Source of the DNA: Gemmatimonadaceae bacterium
GTDB lineage: Bacteria; Gemmatimonadota; Gemmatimonadetes; Gemmatimonadales; Gemmatimonadaceae
Reading direction: 5' to 3'
DNA length: 64,000 bases
NCBI GenBank assembly: GCA_036496605.1
Contig: DASXKV010000033.1
Location: 124,001 to 188,000 of the forward strand
Both the position numbers and the translations under genes were made by a program. Positions 37,337 to 46,258 of this stretch are shown here, in pieces; the stretch's first letter is position 1; the number at the start of each line of letters is the position of its first letter. The notes beneath the pieces were generated by a model that saw nothing but the letters and a program-made list of their open reading frames with translations, made no database searches and was not told the origin of the DNA.

Positions 37337-38653
37337 CTAGTCTCGGATCGTCCCGATCCTGTTCAGATAGACTGTTCCCTGTTTCATCACGAACCGCACG
37401 CGCTCGAGCGCGTGAATGTCCGTCGCGGGATCGCCTTCCACCGCGATGATGTCGGCAAAAGCCTTGGGCTTCACGACACCGATTCGATTCTCGAGGCCGA
37501 GCAATCGTGAGGCATTCCATGTGGCTGCCTGCACGACGTTGAGATTCGGCATTCCGCCTTCCGCGTACGCAAAAAGATTGTGCTTCGCCGCTTCGCCCTG
37601 CGGCATTCCCATATCGAGATAATTGTCCGACCCGGCCGCGATCGTGACGCCGATCTTCATCGCGCGCCGCAGTCGGTCGCGCTGGCCCGCGAGGTAGGTC
37701 GGCACCTGCGCGGGTGTCACGGTGAACTTGCCTTGCGAGCGGCTCGCGTAACGAAGCATCGTCGCACTGTCGAGATCCGTCGGCACCATGAAGATTCCTT
37801 TCTGCTTCATGAGCGTGAGCGTCGAGTCCGCGACCTGATACGCGTGCTCGATGCCATCGACGCCCGCCGTCGCGGCGCGCCAGACCGCTTCGTCCGACGT
37901 TGCGTGCGCGGTGACCTTCACGTGCAGGCGATGCGCCTCGTCGACGATCGCGCGCATCTCGTCGACGGAGAGCGCGCCTCGGTTCGGCGTGTTGTTCGAG
38001 TAGATCTTGATCACGTCCGCGCCATACGTGACGTTCTCGCGAACGCCTAACGCGGCGTCCTGCGGACCGCGCACGACCCGGTATTCCTCCTCCGCGATCG
38101 TCCGGTAGCTGCTCTGGAGCCCTGGGAACTGCCCGCCTTCGGGACTCAACCCCGGACCGGCCGCAACCATTCGCGGCCCGTCGACGCTGCCATCGCGAAT
38201 GGCATCGCGGAGCGCGATGTCACCGAAACGACCGGAGTTCCCGAGGTCGCGCACCGTGGTGATGCCGGCGGCGAGAAAGGTGCGTGCCCGCGCCGCGCCG
38301 TGGAGCGCGCGCAGCGGAGTGCCCTCCATGATGACGGCGCCTGCGCCTTGCATCGTGAGCTCACCTGCCGGACTCTCGAGATAGAGCAGATGCGTATGCG
38401 AATCGATGAGCCCTGGCAGCACCGAGTATCGTGACAGGTCGACGACCTTCGCTCCCGCCGGCGCTGCAATGTGCTCGGCCACCGAGTCGATCATGCCGCG
38501 CTTGACGAGAATGTCGCGCGCCGTCAGGAAGACCGCGTGCTCGCTGTCGTACACGCGGCCTGCGTGAATGAGCGTGACGCCGCTGTCGATTGGCGTTTGA
38601 GCCGTCGCGGACGACGCAATGAGGCCGAAAAGCAGAATCTGTATCGGACGCAT
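37337..38653 (-). CDS. exported amidohydrolase family protein
   Basis: A 438-residue protein with a signal peptide (MRPIQILLFGLIASSATAQ). The amidohydrolase barrel has the metal motif DSHTHLLYL, a Lys in ADVIKIYSNN that is a candidate carboxylated ligand, then TAHATSDEAV, DGIEHAYQ and the Asp in AAGSDNYLDMG. This layout fits imidazolonepropionase/prolidase-like amidohydrolases that act on cyclic amides or Xaa-Pro peptides in the periplasm. The start at 38653 excludes VILNEAK-type codons upstream, which are translation of a REP-like element. Confidence 0.87.
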   Translation of the reverse strand: MRPIQILLFGLIASSATAQTPIDSGVTLIHAGRVYDSEHAVFLTARDILVKRGMIDSVAEHIAAPAGAKVVDLSRYSVLPGLIDSHTHLLYLESPAGELTMQGAGAVIMEGTPLRALHGAARARTFLAAGITTVRDLGNSGRFGDIALRDAIRDGSVDGPRMVAAGPGLSPEGGQFPGLQSSYRTIAEEEYRVVRGPQDAALGVRENVTYGADVIKIYSNNTPNRGALSVDEMRAIVDEAHRLHVKVTAHATSDEAVWRAATAGVDGIEHAYQVADSTLTLMKQKGIFMVPTDLDSATMLRYASRSQGKFTVTPAQVPTYLAGQRDRLRRAMKIGVTIAAGSDNYLDMGMPQGEAAKHNLFAYAEGGMPNLNVVQAATWNASRLLGLENRIGVVKPKAFADIIAVEGDPATDIHALERVRFVMKQGTVYLNRIGTIRD

Positions 38654-38655
38654 AC

Positions 38656-38678
38656 CCTTCGCTTCGTTCAGGATGACA
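38656..38678. repeat. REP-like element, half form
   Basis: CCTTCGCTTCGTTCAGGATG followed by ACA is one arm of the TGTCATCCTGA...GAAGG-type intergenic repeat seen complete at 52109-52137. It lies three bases upstream of the amidohydrolase start, in the gap to the permease gene. Confidence 0.6.
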
Positions 38679-38684
38679 GTATCG

Positions 38685-40076
38685 CTAATCAGCGGCTGAT
38701 TCGGCGCGCGCTGCCGTAGCCGCCGGCCGTCGTCCAACGGTCAGATAGAAGACAGGAATGCCCAACAGCGTTACGCCCATCACTGCCAACGTCGCCCAGC
38801 GACTCGACGGATCGATGATGGCGTTCGCGAGCAGATAGATCGTCGCGAGCACGAACAGCGCCGGGACCACGGGATAACCCGGCGTGCGGAATGGCGGATC
38901 GTAATCCGCGCGCCGCCGCAGCACGTAGATCGAGGCGACGCCTAACGCGTAGAACGGAATGATCGCCGTCACGAATGTGTCGGCAAGTTGCTCGAACGTT
39001 CGCAGGAGCACGAAGCCGGCGCCCAACACCGCCGCGATCGCGATCGCGACGTAGGGCGTCTGAAAGCGCGGATGCACCGCGGCGACGCGCCGGAAAAACA
39101 GGCCATCGTCGGCCATCGCGAACCAGATTCGCGGCGACGTGAGGATCGACCCGTTGAGCGTGCCGAACGTCGACAACATCACCGTGCTCGACACGAAAAC
39201 CACACCGGCCGCGCCAACCAATCGTTGCGCGACATCCGCCGCCACGAGCCGTGACGTGCGGATCTCGTCGACCGGCATGACTGCGAGATAGCCGATGTTG
39301 GCGAACAAATAAATCGCAATGATGGCGACTGCGCCGAGAATCAGCGCACGCGGCAAGTTGCGCCGCGGATCCTTGACCTCACCGCTGATGAAGCTCAGAT
39401 CGGCCCAGCCGTCGTACGCCCACAGTACGGAGACGAGCGCCAAACCGAACGCTGAGATGGAGAAGCTTCCCGGCGGCGCGGCCGGCGTAAAGTGGCCCCC
39501 GGTTCGCGGGAAGCCTAACGCGAGCGCAACGAGCACGATCAACAGCAGGCCGGCGTACTTCGCGACCGTCGTGACGTTCTGTACCCACGAGCTGAAGCGC
39601 ACGCCGAGGATGTTCACGACGGCCATCACGATGATCGCCAACGCCGCCGTGTAGTGAGCGTACGAATCGTACGGTGCCTTGGTCGGATCGTAGCCGAGGA
39701 CGCGAATGAGGTACTCGGCGAACGTGATCGCGATCGCGCCGAGCGCCGCGGCGCGGATGATCACGAGCTCCGCCCAGCCGAAGAGGAAGGCAACGAGTCG
39801 TCCCCAGGCTTCGCGAATGAAGACGTATATCCCGCCGGTGTGTGGAAACGCGCCGGCGACCTCGGCGAGGGTGAGCGCCCCGCATAACGCGAGCGCGCCG
39901 CCGACGACCCAGACCGCCAGAAGAGGCGCCGGACCCGGAAGACGATTCGTGATGCTCGCCGGCGATCGAAAAATGCCGGAGCCGATCGTCGTGCCAATGA
40001 CGACCGCGACGGCGCTCCAGAGGCCGAGACGCCGCGGCAGCACCGAAGGTGGGTCGACCGCGGAGGGTTCGCGCAT
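38685..40076 (-). CDS. APC family amino-acid permease
   Basis: A 463-residue protein with 12 predicted helices. Helix 1 carries the unwound substrate-binding motif GTTIGSGIFRSP, helix 6 begins ALVSVLWAYDGWADLSFISGEVKDPRRNLP, and ARIWFAMADDGLFF-like SPRIWFAMADDGLFFRR follows helix 8. These are close to the LAT/amino-acid exchanger branch. It should take up or exchange amino acids across the inner membrane. It lies just upstream of the exported amidohydrolase on the same strand, a plausible pair for using small peptides or lactams. Confidence 0.9.
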   Translation of the reverse strand: MREPSAVDPPSVLPRRLGLWSAVAVVIGTTIGSGIFRSPASITNRLPGPAPLLAVWVVGGALALCGALTLAEVAGAFPHTGGIYVFIREAWGRLVAFLFGWAELVIIRAAALGAIAITFAEYLIRVLGYDPTKAPYDSYAHYTAALAIIVMAVVNILGVRFSSWVQNVTTVAKYAGLLLIVLVALALGFPRTGGHFTPAAPPGSFSISAFGLALVSVLWAYDGWADLSFISGEVKDPRRNLPRALILGAVAIIAIYLFANIGYLAVMPVDEIRTSRLVAADVAQRLVGAAGVVFVSSTVMLSTFGTLNGSILTSPRIWFAMADDGLFFRRVAAVHPRFQTPYVAIAIAAVLGAGFVLLRTFEQLADTFVTAIIPFYALGVASIYVLRRRADYDPPFRTPGYPVVPALFVLATIYLLANAIIDPSSRWATLAVMGVTLLGIPVFYLTVGRRPAATAARAESAAD

Positions 40077-40190
40077 GGGTCAGTATGCTAGGGCGCGCGC
40101 CGCCCTCGCGAAAGGACGCATTCCATAATTGACCAAAACCGGCACGTCCGTCAGCTTTCGATAGTTCTTTCCGCCGTTCTCTCTCATCAG

Positions 40191-40391
40191 TTGACCGTGC
40201 CCGTTCTTCTCGCACAGCTGCTCTTCTGGGCCGCTGTCTTCGTTTGCATCGTCGCCCACATCGCAATCGCGCGCTCCGTTCTTCGTACGTCGCCGCGACG
40301 ATTCATCGAGCTCGCGTGGGCACTCATACCCGCCATCGGCCTTGCCGTCGTGTTGGTCGTGACGTGGCGCCGCATTCACCCCGGCGCATGA
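40191..40391 (+). CDS. small membrane protein resembling a COX2 helix hairpin
   Basis: A 66-residue protein with two membrane helices. The second, FIELAWALIPAIGLAVVLVV, resembles the second helix of cytochrome c oxidase subunit II (E..W..IPA), but the copper-binding domain is absent. It ends four bases before ctaA, so it is likely in the heme A operon and could help oxidase assembly or be a relic of subunit II. The start is uncertain: TTG 40191 or GTG 40197. I do not know a named family for it. Confidence 0.55.
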   Translation: MTVPVLLAQLLFWAAVFVCIVAHIAIARSVLRTSPRRFIELAWALIPAIGLAVVLVVTWRRIHPGA

Positions 40392-40395
40392 TCCC

Positions 40396-41394
40396 ATGAA
40401 TACTCTTTCTGCTCTGCGAAAGTTTTCGTACGCGGCGCTCTTCGTTGCGTTCACGCATCTCGTATTCGGAGCCATCGTCCGCATTTCAGGTTCGGGAATG
40501 GGTTGCGGCGACCATTGGCCGCTCTGTTACGGCAGTCTGTTCCCGCCGATGAACCGTCCCGACCTCGTCGTCGAGTGGACCCACCGATTGCTCGCGTCCA
40601 TTCTCGTCCTGACGGTTGTGTCGTTCGCGGTCGTTGCGTGGCGCGCGCGGCGCCAGCCATGCGTCGGCGGACCTGGTGGTGTTCTCCGCGCCGTGCTCCT
40701 CGCCGTCGTCGCGGTTTTCGCGGCAGCGATCCTCGGCGCGGTCACCGTCAAACTCGGGAATACACCATACGCGACGGTCGCGCACTGGCTGCTCGCGATG
40801 ACGTTGTTCGCAACGCTCGGCGCGGCAGCGATTCGCGCCGGCGCACTGGGCGGCGCAACAGTCAGCCTCGAGAGAGTGTCCGGCCGCGTTTCGCGTGCTG
40901 CAAATGCCGCCGCCGTTCTCGCCTTTCTCACCGTCGCGCTCGGCGGCCTCACGGCGAAGTATCCCAGCGCGGCGATCGCCTGCCGGTCGTTCCCGTTATG
41001 CGGACGGGACGTCGATGCGCCCGCGAGCTCGGTCCATGTCCAGGTGACGCATCGCGTCCTCGCGCTATTGCTCCTGCTCCACCTCATCGGTGTCGTCGCC
41101 GGCCTCTCGAGACGAGGGGACGAGTCGAGAACGGTGGCTCGCGCGGCCAGCGTCGCTCTCGGTCTCGTGATCCTGCAGCTCGCGGTGGCAGCGTCGATGG
41201 TACTCATGACGTTGCCGCCCTTCCTTCGATCGCTCCATGAGGCCATCGGCGTGAGCGTCTGGCTCGCGACGTTCACATACGCTTATCTCGCGCACATCGC
41301 TCGCGACAGCACGGCCGTGCGCGCCGACGTCTTGGCGAGGAGGATCCCTTCGCGCGCCGCGGACTCGCAAGCCGCACGGAGCCTGATCTCATGA
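40396..41394 (+). CDS. ctaA: heme A synthase (COX15/CtaA)
   Basis: A 332-residue membrane protein with two four-helix halves. Heme-ligand regions are visible: GSGMGCGDHWPLCYG with VEWTHRLLAS in the first half, and ACRSFPLCG with VQVTHRVLALL and LHEAIGVS in the second. It oxidises the C8 methyl of heme O to the formyl group of heme A for aa3-type oxidases. Its stop overlaps the ctaB start by four bases (ATGA). Oxidase subunit genes are not in the window. Confidence 0.93.
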   Translation: MNTLSALRKFSYAALFVAFTHLVFGAIVRISGSGMGCGDHWPLCYGSLFPPMNRPDLVVEWTHRLLASILVLTVVSFAVVAWRARRQPCVGGPGGVLRAVLLAVVAVFAAAILGAVTVKLGNTPYATVAHWLLAMTLFATLGAAAIRAGALGGATVSLERVSGRVSRAANAAAVLAFLTVALGGLTAKYPSAAIACRSFPLCGRDVDAPASSVHVQVTHRVLALLLLLHLIGVVAGLSRRGDESRTVARAASVALGLVILQLAVAASMVLMTLPPFLRSLHEAIGVSVWLATFTYAYLAHIARDSTAVRADVLARRIPSRAADSQAARSLIS

Positions 41395-42278
41395 CCCACG
41401 TGGCTGCGTCGACGTCGCGGGCCTTGGCCCGCGATCTCATCGCGCTCACCAAACCGCGGATCATCTCGCTGCTGTTAGTGACGACGATCGCACCGATGTT
41501 CGTCGCTGGGACGCCGAGCTGGACCCTCGTGCTGGTCGTATTCGTGGGCGGCTACCTGATGGCGGGCGGCGCGAACGCGGTCAACATGTATCTCGATCGC
41601 GACATCGACGAGCGTATGGCGCGCACGCGTCTTCGCCCGATCCCGAGCGGGCGTCTCGCCGCGCGCGAAGTGCTGTTCTTCGGCATTCTGCTGGCGACGA
41701 CGGCCACCTACCTCCTCGCGCACCTCGCCAACGTGTTGACCGCGGCGCTCGCGCTCGCGGGATTCTATTTCTACGTTTTCGTGTACACGCGCTGGCTCAA
41801 ACGCAGCACGCCGCAGAACATCGTCATCGGCGGTGCGGCTGGCGCATTCCCTCCGCTCGTCGGTTGGGCCGCGGTCACCGGACGGGTTGACCTGCTCGCT
41901 GTTTATCTTTTTCTCATCATCTTCTATTGGACGCCGCCGCACTTCTGGGCGCTTGCGCTCCTCAAGCAGCGCGACTACGATCGCGCTGGTGTGCCGATGG
42001 CACCGCTCGTGTGGGGTGAGCGCGAGACAATGCACCAGATGCTCGCATACACAGCCATCCTCATTCCTCTCACGTTCCTGCCGGCGGCCTTCGGCGCCCT
42101 CGGCCCGCTGTACCTGACCTCCGCCGTGCTCCTCGACGGCGCGCTGCTGCTCGGCGTCGTCCGTGTCGCGCGCGGCGGGCGGTGGATGCCGGCAGCCTGG
42201 TCATTATACAAGTTCTCATTGCTCTATCTCGCGCTGCTCTTTGGCGCGATGGTCGCCGATCGCGTGCTCTTGCGGTGA
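41391..42278 (+). CDS. ctaB: protoheme IX farnesyltransferase (heme O synthase)
   Basis: A 295-residue UbiA-superfamily prenyltransferase with about nine helices. The aspartate-rich prenyl-diphosphate site NMYLDRDIDERMARTRLRPIP near residue 65 and the second YTRWLKR loop are clear. It attaches a farnesyl group to protoheme to make heme O, the substrate of CtaA. It is coupled to ctaA by a four-base overlap and to the next small gene by GTGA. Confidence 0.95.
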   Translation: MTHVAASTSRALARDLIALTKPRIISLLLVTTIAPMFVAGTPSWTLVLVVFVGGYLMAGGANAVNMYLDRDIDERMARTRLRPIPSGRLAAREVLFFGILLATTATYLLAHLANVLTAALALAGFYFYVFVYTRWLKRSTPQNIVIGGAAGAFPPLVGWAAVTGRVDLLAVYLFLIIFYWTPPHFWALALLKQRDYDRAGVPMAPLVWGERETMHQMLAYTAILIPLTFLPAAFGALGPLYLTSAVLLDGALLLGVVRVARGGRWMPAAWSLYKFSLLYLALLFGAMVADRVLLR

Positions 42279-42529
42279 GCGATACGTTGGACCTGCTCGT
42301 CGGCGGTGGCGCCGGCGTACCGGAGAAGCTCTTTCTCATCGACCGCCCAACCGCCGACGGCCGGGTCCGACTCCAATCGTGGTCCAGCGACGACTGGAGT
42401 GCCGCGCCAACCTCATCAGAGTGCAACGCGACAGGACTTCTCGCCGAAATCGAAAGCGCCGTGCGCGAGGGACATTCTCTGAACCGCGAGATGAGCGTTG
42501 TTAGGCATTGGCTAGCCCCTGGCCCCTAG
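42275..42529 (+). CDS. small hypothetical protein coupled to ctaB
   Basis: An 84-residue soluble protein (MSDTLDLLVGGGAGVPEKLF...). The GTG start overlaps the ctaB stop (GTGA), which is the main evidence that it is real. I do not recognise a family. The final residues HWLAPGP are read from the CCCCTAG repeat at 42510-42535, so the original C-terminus may have been shorter. Confidence 0.5.
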   Translation: MSDTLDLLVGGGAGVPEKLFLIDRPTADGRVRLQSWSSDDWSAAPTSSECNATGLLAEIESAVREGHSLNREMSVVRHWLAPGP

Positions 42530-42535
42530 CCCCTC
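42510..42535. repeat. CCCCTAG heptamer repeat
   Basis: GGCTAGCCCCTGGCCCCTAG followed by CCCCT gives three near-identical seven-base units between ctaB's small partner and the cupredoxin-like gene. A related array lies at 61508-61537. CTAG is otherwise rare in this DNA. Confidence 0.6.
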
Positions 42536-42544
42536 CCTGACGGC

Positions 42545-43318
42545 TCACTTCAGCTTCAGCTGCACATCCACTCTGCTCGTCCCGCCGGCAGACACCTCGA
42601 CCTCGCGCTCGATCTGAGACTCGCCGCGCTCGTGCCACACGAGAAGCCGGTACTTGCCCGGCGGCACGGAGTCGATTCGGAACGTACCCGCGTCGTCGGT
42701 GACGGCGAAATAGGGACTCTCGAACACCGCGATGAATCCTCGGGTCCACGGGTGCTGCGCGCACACCGCGGTGATCAGACCAGCTTTCGCCGCCAGATGT
42801 TCGTTAGGCACGACTTGTCCGTCGTCCGTGAGCGGAACCACCGCGAGGGCATCGCCGCCGTTGCCGCCGCGCAGAAAGCGCGTCGTGTGCGCGAGCCGGT
42901 CTTCGTTGCGCACGTTTACCGTCGTTCCGGCGACCACTGCTTGTACACGCGGAATGAGGCGGCAGTCTTCGTTGACGATCTCCGTCCGTCGCTCGATCGG
43001 AAGTGACTTCCCTTCCGCGACGTCGGACAGCCAGACCACGACGTTTGCGACCGCCTTCCCGTGCAACACGATCGACGAGTCCGGATAAGCAGTCCCGCAA
43101 AGCTCCTGGTCTTTCGTCGGCGTAACGATGCTATCCGGTGGTGGATTCCCATCGATCTCGACTGTGCCTGCGATCGTACCGATGCTGCCGAGCGCAACCG
43201 CTTTGTACGCTACGCTTGGCAGATCGCTCGATGCCGCTGACGTCCGGCTTGCCGTGCGTGCCTGCGCCGTGTGGCTGGGATCGCCCGAGCAGGCGAGGGC
43301 CGCCACCAGCAGCAGCAT
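42545..43318 (-). CDS. cupredoxin-like lipoprotein with a carboxypeptidase-regulatory-like end
   Basis: A 257-residue predicted lipoprotein (MLLLVAALAC, Cys 10). The middle (EDCRLIPRVQAVVAGTTVNV, EDRLAHTTRF, then ITAVCAQHPW) has the spacing of a plastocyanin-type copper site with His, Cys and His. The last ~60 residues (VTDDAGTFRIDSVPPGKYRL) form a carboxypeptidase-regulatory-like beta sandwich. A role in periplasmic electron transfer or copper handling near the heme A genes is possible but inferred. GTG codons just upstream of 43318 are alternative starts. It is divergent from the 43477 gene. Confidence 0.68.
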   Translation of the reverse strand: MLLLVAALACSGDPSHTAQARTASRTSAASSDLPSVAYKAVALGSIGTIAGTVEIDGNPPPDSIVTPTKDQELCGTAYPDSSIVLHGKAVANVVVWLSDVAEGKSLPIERRTEIVNEDCRLIPRVQAVVAGTTVNVRNEDRLAHTTRFLRGGNGGDALAVVPLTDDGQVVPNEHLAAKAGLITAVCAQHPWTRGFIAVFESPYFAVTDDAGTFRIDSVPPGKYRLLVWHERGESQIEREVEVSAGGTSRVDVQLKLK

Positions 43319-43476
43319 GGGCACCCGAACGCCTTCGAGAGAACGTGCACGAGCTCGTCGGATCGTGCTGATGCGTTGTTGGTGCACGAGGAGTATCAAT
43401 TGAGTGCAGGGCGTACTGCCGAGTTGGCAAGGCATGCGCCATGTGACCGTCGCGCGCGCCCATTCGTCACCTGTAC

Positions 43477-43884
43477 ATGCTGCAGACTCTGTTGCTGTCA
43501 CTCGCTGTCGCGAGCCGAATGTCATTGGGCAATCCTCTGCGCACCGTCCCCGACAGCGTCCGTCCCGATGTAGACGTCCGACTGGTCGCACTCCGTCACG
43601 CCGGTGAGATCCAACGCTGTTACGAGACCGAAGGTCTGCGCGTGAACCCTGGCCTTGGCGGTTTGATCGAAGTCGAAGTTACTGTCGATCCCTCGGGACG
43701 CGTCGAAGAAGCGGCGGTTTCGTCGTCGAATCTGTCGGGCACCGGTCACCACGAAGTCGAGATGTGCATCACTACCTCGGTGCGAAATTGGCGCTTCGAG
43801 AAGGGACCCTTCGCAATCGAGACCATCGTCTACCCCTTCAATCTCGTTCGCGACCGTGGCGTGATCAGCAATACGCGCACATAA
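43477..43884 (+). CDS. AgmX/PglI C-terminal (TonB-like) domain protein
   Basis: A 135-residue protein with a short signal-like N-terminus (MLQTLLLSLAVASRMSLG) and a domain of the TonB/AgmX-PglI C-terminal type: RHAGEIQRCYETEG, LIEVEVTVDPSGRVEEAAV and MCITTSVRNWRFEKG. Such domains occur in gliding and energy-transducing envelope proteins of myxobacteria and relatives. With only the C-terminal domain present, its partner is unknown. Confidence 0.7.
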   Translation: MLQTLLLSLAVASRMSLGNPLRTVPDSVRPDVDVRLVALRHAGEIQRCYETEGLRVNPGLGGLIEVEVTVDPSGRVEEAAVSSSNLSGTGHHEVEMCITTSVRNWRFEKGPFAIETIVYPFNLVRDRGVISNTRT

Positions 43885-43953
43885 CGCGACAACGGCACGT
43901 AGCTTTCGGGGTCGACGGGCAACTCTCGTCGACCCTTTGTGTATGTGCCATCC

Positions 43954-44949
43954 ATGAGAACCAATCGCTGGCTGTTGATTGCCGCGGCGTTCGTCGCCGC
44001 GGTCGGCGCATGCGCCGCCCGATCGCTCGGTGCAGTCGCGCGTCTTCGTGTGTGGGCGTTCACCGTACCGTGGGATGCAAACAGTAGCGCAATCGCTCGG
44101 TCGCACGCGACGCAGCTCGGCGCGGTAATCTCTGGGTGGATCCAACTCGACAGTCTCACGGGACAACCGTTCGCCGAGTTCCGTGACACGCTTGCGCGAA
44201 ATGCCCCCTCGGGCATGCGGCTGATGGCGATCGTGACGAACGCCGTCGGCGGCCGGTTTCATCCGGATGCCGTGCGGCGACTGGCGTCAGATCCGTCGGC
44301 GTTATCACAGGCCGCGAGCGACATCGCGCGTCGCGCGACGAACGCGCACTATCGCGGACTCGTGATCGATCTCGAGGGATTTCTGCCCGGCGATCGCGAC
44401 GTTGCGTCGACCGTCGTGCGCGCCATCGCCGATTCGGCGCGGCGGCGCGGCGTGACGCCGATTGCCGTCGCCGTTCCGGCCGTCGATACGGCGGCGTTTC
44501 CAGGGCGGAGCTTCGTGCCGTCCGCCGACTATTTACTCGTTATGCTGTACGATCAGCACTGGACGACATCGGCGCCGGGTCCCCTTGCCGCGCCGGATTG
44601 GGTGCGCGGCGCGACCGCGCTGCGGGTGGCGGAAGTCGGTGCGCAGCATGTCGTCGCCGCGTTGCCGCTGTACGGCTACCGCTGGCCCGCGACCGGACAC
44701 GCGGCCGCGGTCACGTTCGCCGACGCGCAGCGCGATGCCGCCACCGCCAATGTTCAGCTCCAGCGCGACGCCGCCACGGCAACGCTTCACGCGACGAGTC
44801 CAGGCGCGTGGGACATGTGGGTCAGCGACGCAGGCCTCATCACCGCGTTGATCCGCGAAGTGCAAGCGCAGGGAGTGGAGACGATCGCTCTCTGGCGACT
44901 GGGGCAGGAAGATCCCGCGGTGTGGAGTGTATTAGCGCCTGGTCCTTAG
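43954..44949 (+). CDS. GH18-like glycosidase, exported
   Basis: A 331-residue protein with a signal (MRTNRWLLIAAAFVAAVGACAA). The body has a TIM-barrel pattern of glycoside hydrolase 18: RGLVIDLEGFLPG places the candidate acid Glu at the end of a strand, YLLVMLYDQHW fits the later barrel strand with the Tyr near the active site, and GVETIALWRLGQEDPAVW the last strand. GH18 members of this length often act on peptidoglycan or chitin-like chains. The first Asp pair of the canonical motif is not complete, so activity is uncertain. ATG 43954 is preferred to GTG 43939. Confidence 0.7.
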   Translation: MRTNRWLLIAAAFVAAVGACAARSLGAVARLRVWAFTVPWDANSSAIARSHATQLGAVISGWIQLDSLTGQPFAEFRDTLARNAPSGMRLMAIVTNAVGGRFHPDAVRRLASDPSALSQAASDIARRATNAHYRGLVIDLEGFLPGDRDVASTVVRAIADSARRRGVTPIAVAVPAVDTAAFPGRSFVPSADYLLVMLYDQHWTTSAPGPLAAPDWVRGATALRVAEVGAQHVVAALPLYGYRWPATGHAAAVTFADAQRDAATANVQLQRDAATATLHATSPGAWDMWVSDAGLITALIREVQAQGVETIALWRLGQEDPAVWSVLAPGP

Positions 44950-44989
44950 GCTCTGACATCGTGAAGGCCGGGTCCGCGGGAACTGCGAA

Positions 44990-45035
44990 GACCGCGTAGA
45001 GTGCGGAAACCGCCCCTTAGTCAGTTCACGCGGTC
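44990..45035. terminator. possible hairpin between convergent genes
   Basis: GACCGCGT (44990-44997) and ACGCGGTC (45028-45035) are perfect complements around a 30-base loop, between the convergent GH18-like and M24 genes. The loop is long and there is no T run. Confidence 0.35.
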
Positions 45036-45053
45036 CGCCTCTCAGCGCACAGC

Positions 45054-46232
45054 TCAGACTTCGATTAACTCCGTCTGATACACCTTCGGCGTTACCACCG
45101 CCTCACCCGGCAGCAGAAAGACATTCACCTCACTGCGCATCCCGATCCTGCCCGGTACATAGACGCCGGGCTCGATCGAGAAGCCGACGCCCGGGATGAG
45201 TAAACGCTCTTCCCGTGTCTCGAGATTGTCGAGGTGCGGGCCGGAGCCATGCAGATCGCGGGCGTCGATCGAATGGCCCGTCCGGTGCGTGAAGTACGAG
45301 CCGTAGCCGCGCTCGGCGATCACGCTCCGAGCGGCGTCGTCGACGTCAGCGCCGCGCAACGTTGTCCCTCGGGTCGATGCGTCCCGCACGATGGCGATCG
45401 CCCGGTCGCGGGCATCGCGCACGGCCAACCATATGCGCTTCGCCTCCGCGCTCGGCTCACCGACCGACGCAATCCACGTCTGGTCGGCGTAGACACCACC
45501 CTCCTCGCGCGCCCAGAGGTCGATGAGCAAAATCTCACCGACGCGAATCGGCCGCGGATGTCCTGGCGACGGCTCGTAGTGCGGGTTCGCCGCGTTCTCG
45601 CCAACCGAGACATTCGGGCCATGATCGGTCGAGAGACCGTGCGCGCGAAATTGCTCGAGGATCCAGCGCATCAGCTCGTGCTCGGTGATCTCGTGCCCTG
45701 CATGCGCGCGTCGCCCCGCCAACGCGAGCGCCTCACGAGCGATGCCGGCAACCACCTCTGCCGCGCGTTGGTGTGACTCGACGTCGTGCTCGCTCCATAC
45801 TGCGTAGAACCGTGAGACGAGCTCGCCCGATGACACGACGTCCGCGCCCGTCGAGCGGACCATCTCGAGCACGCCGGCTGGTATGCGGTCCAGATACGGC
45901 ACGGCGTCGCCTGGCGAGTACTCCATCGCGACTCGCTTGTTGGCCACGTAGCGCGCGAGCAGTGCTTCGAGCGATTTCCAGGAGCTATAGGTCTCGCGTT
46001 GCCACTGAGACGGCCAGTGAGCCCATGGTCCCTGTTCGATCACGTGCATGAAGGCGATCGGTGTCCCCTTTACTGGGATCCACGCCAGCTGCCGTCGCGT
46101 CGCCATTCCTTGGATGCGCAGCAACTCCTTCGCGATTGGATTCACTCCACGAAAGTCGAAGAGCAACCAACCGTCGACGCCCTGCTCGGCGAGCGCCTTC
46201 TGAAAAGTCTCGAGTGAATCAGGTGTTAGCAT
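45054..46232 (-). CDS. M24 family Xaa-Pro peptidase
   Basis: A 392-residue two-domain protein: a creatinase-type N-terminal domain (WLLFDFRGVNPIAKELL), then the pita-bread fold. Metal-site residues are visible in DLWAREEGGVYADQTW, HRTGHSIDARDLHGSGPHLDN and the Glu pair in FSIEPGVYV. It should cleave the bond before proline or remove N-terminal residues in the cytoplasm. ATG 46232 is chosen; a TTG at 46262 would give a four-base overlap with the upstream gene and ten more residues. Confidence 0.88.
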   Translation of the reverse strand: MLTPDSLETFQKALAEQGVDGWLLFDFRGVNPIAKELLRIQGMATRRQLAWIPVKGTPIAFMHVIEQGPWAHWPSQWQRETYSSWKSLEALLARYVANKRVAMEYSPGDAVPYLDRIPAGVLEMVRSTGADVVSSGELVSRFYAVWSEHDVESHQRAAEVVAGIAREALALAGRRAHAGHEITEHELMRWILEQFRAHGLSTDHGPNVSVGENAANPHYEPSPGHPRPIRVGEILLIDLWAREEGGVYADQTWIASVGEPSAEAKRIWLAVRDARDRAIAIVRDASTRGTTLRGADVDDAARSVIAERGYGSYFTHRTGHSIDARDLHGSGPHLDNLETREERLLIPGVGFSIEPGVYVPGRIGMRSEVNVFLLPGEAVVTPKVYQTELIEV

Positions 46233-46258
46233 TCGACACGCGATATCATCACTCGGGT

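Noticed and set aside
42182-42275. A longer form of the small gene after ctaB starting at 42182
   Set aside because: It would overlap the ctaB 3' end by about 100 bases out of frame; the GTGA overlap at 42275 is the normal coupling pattern.
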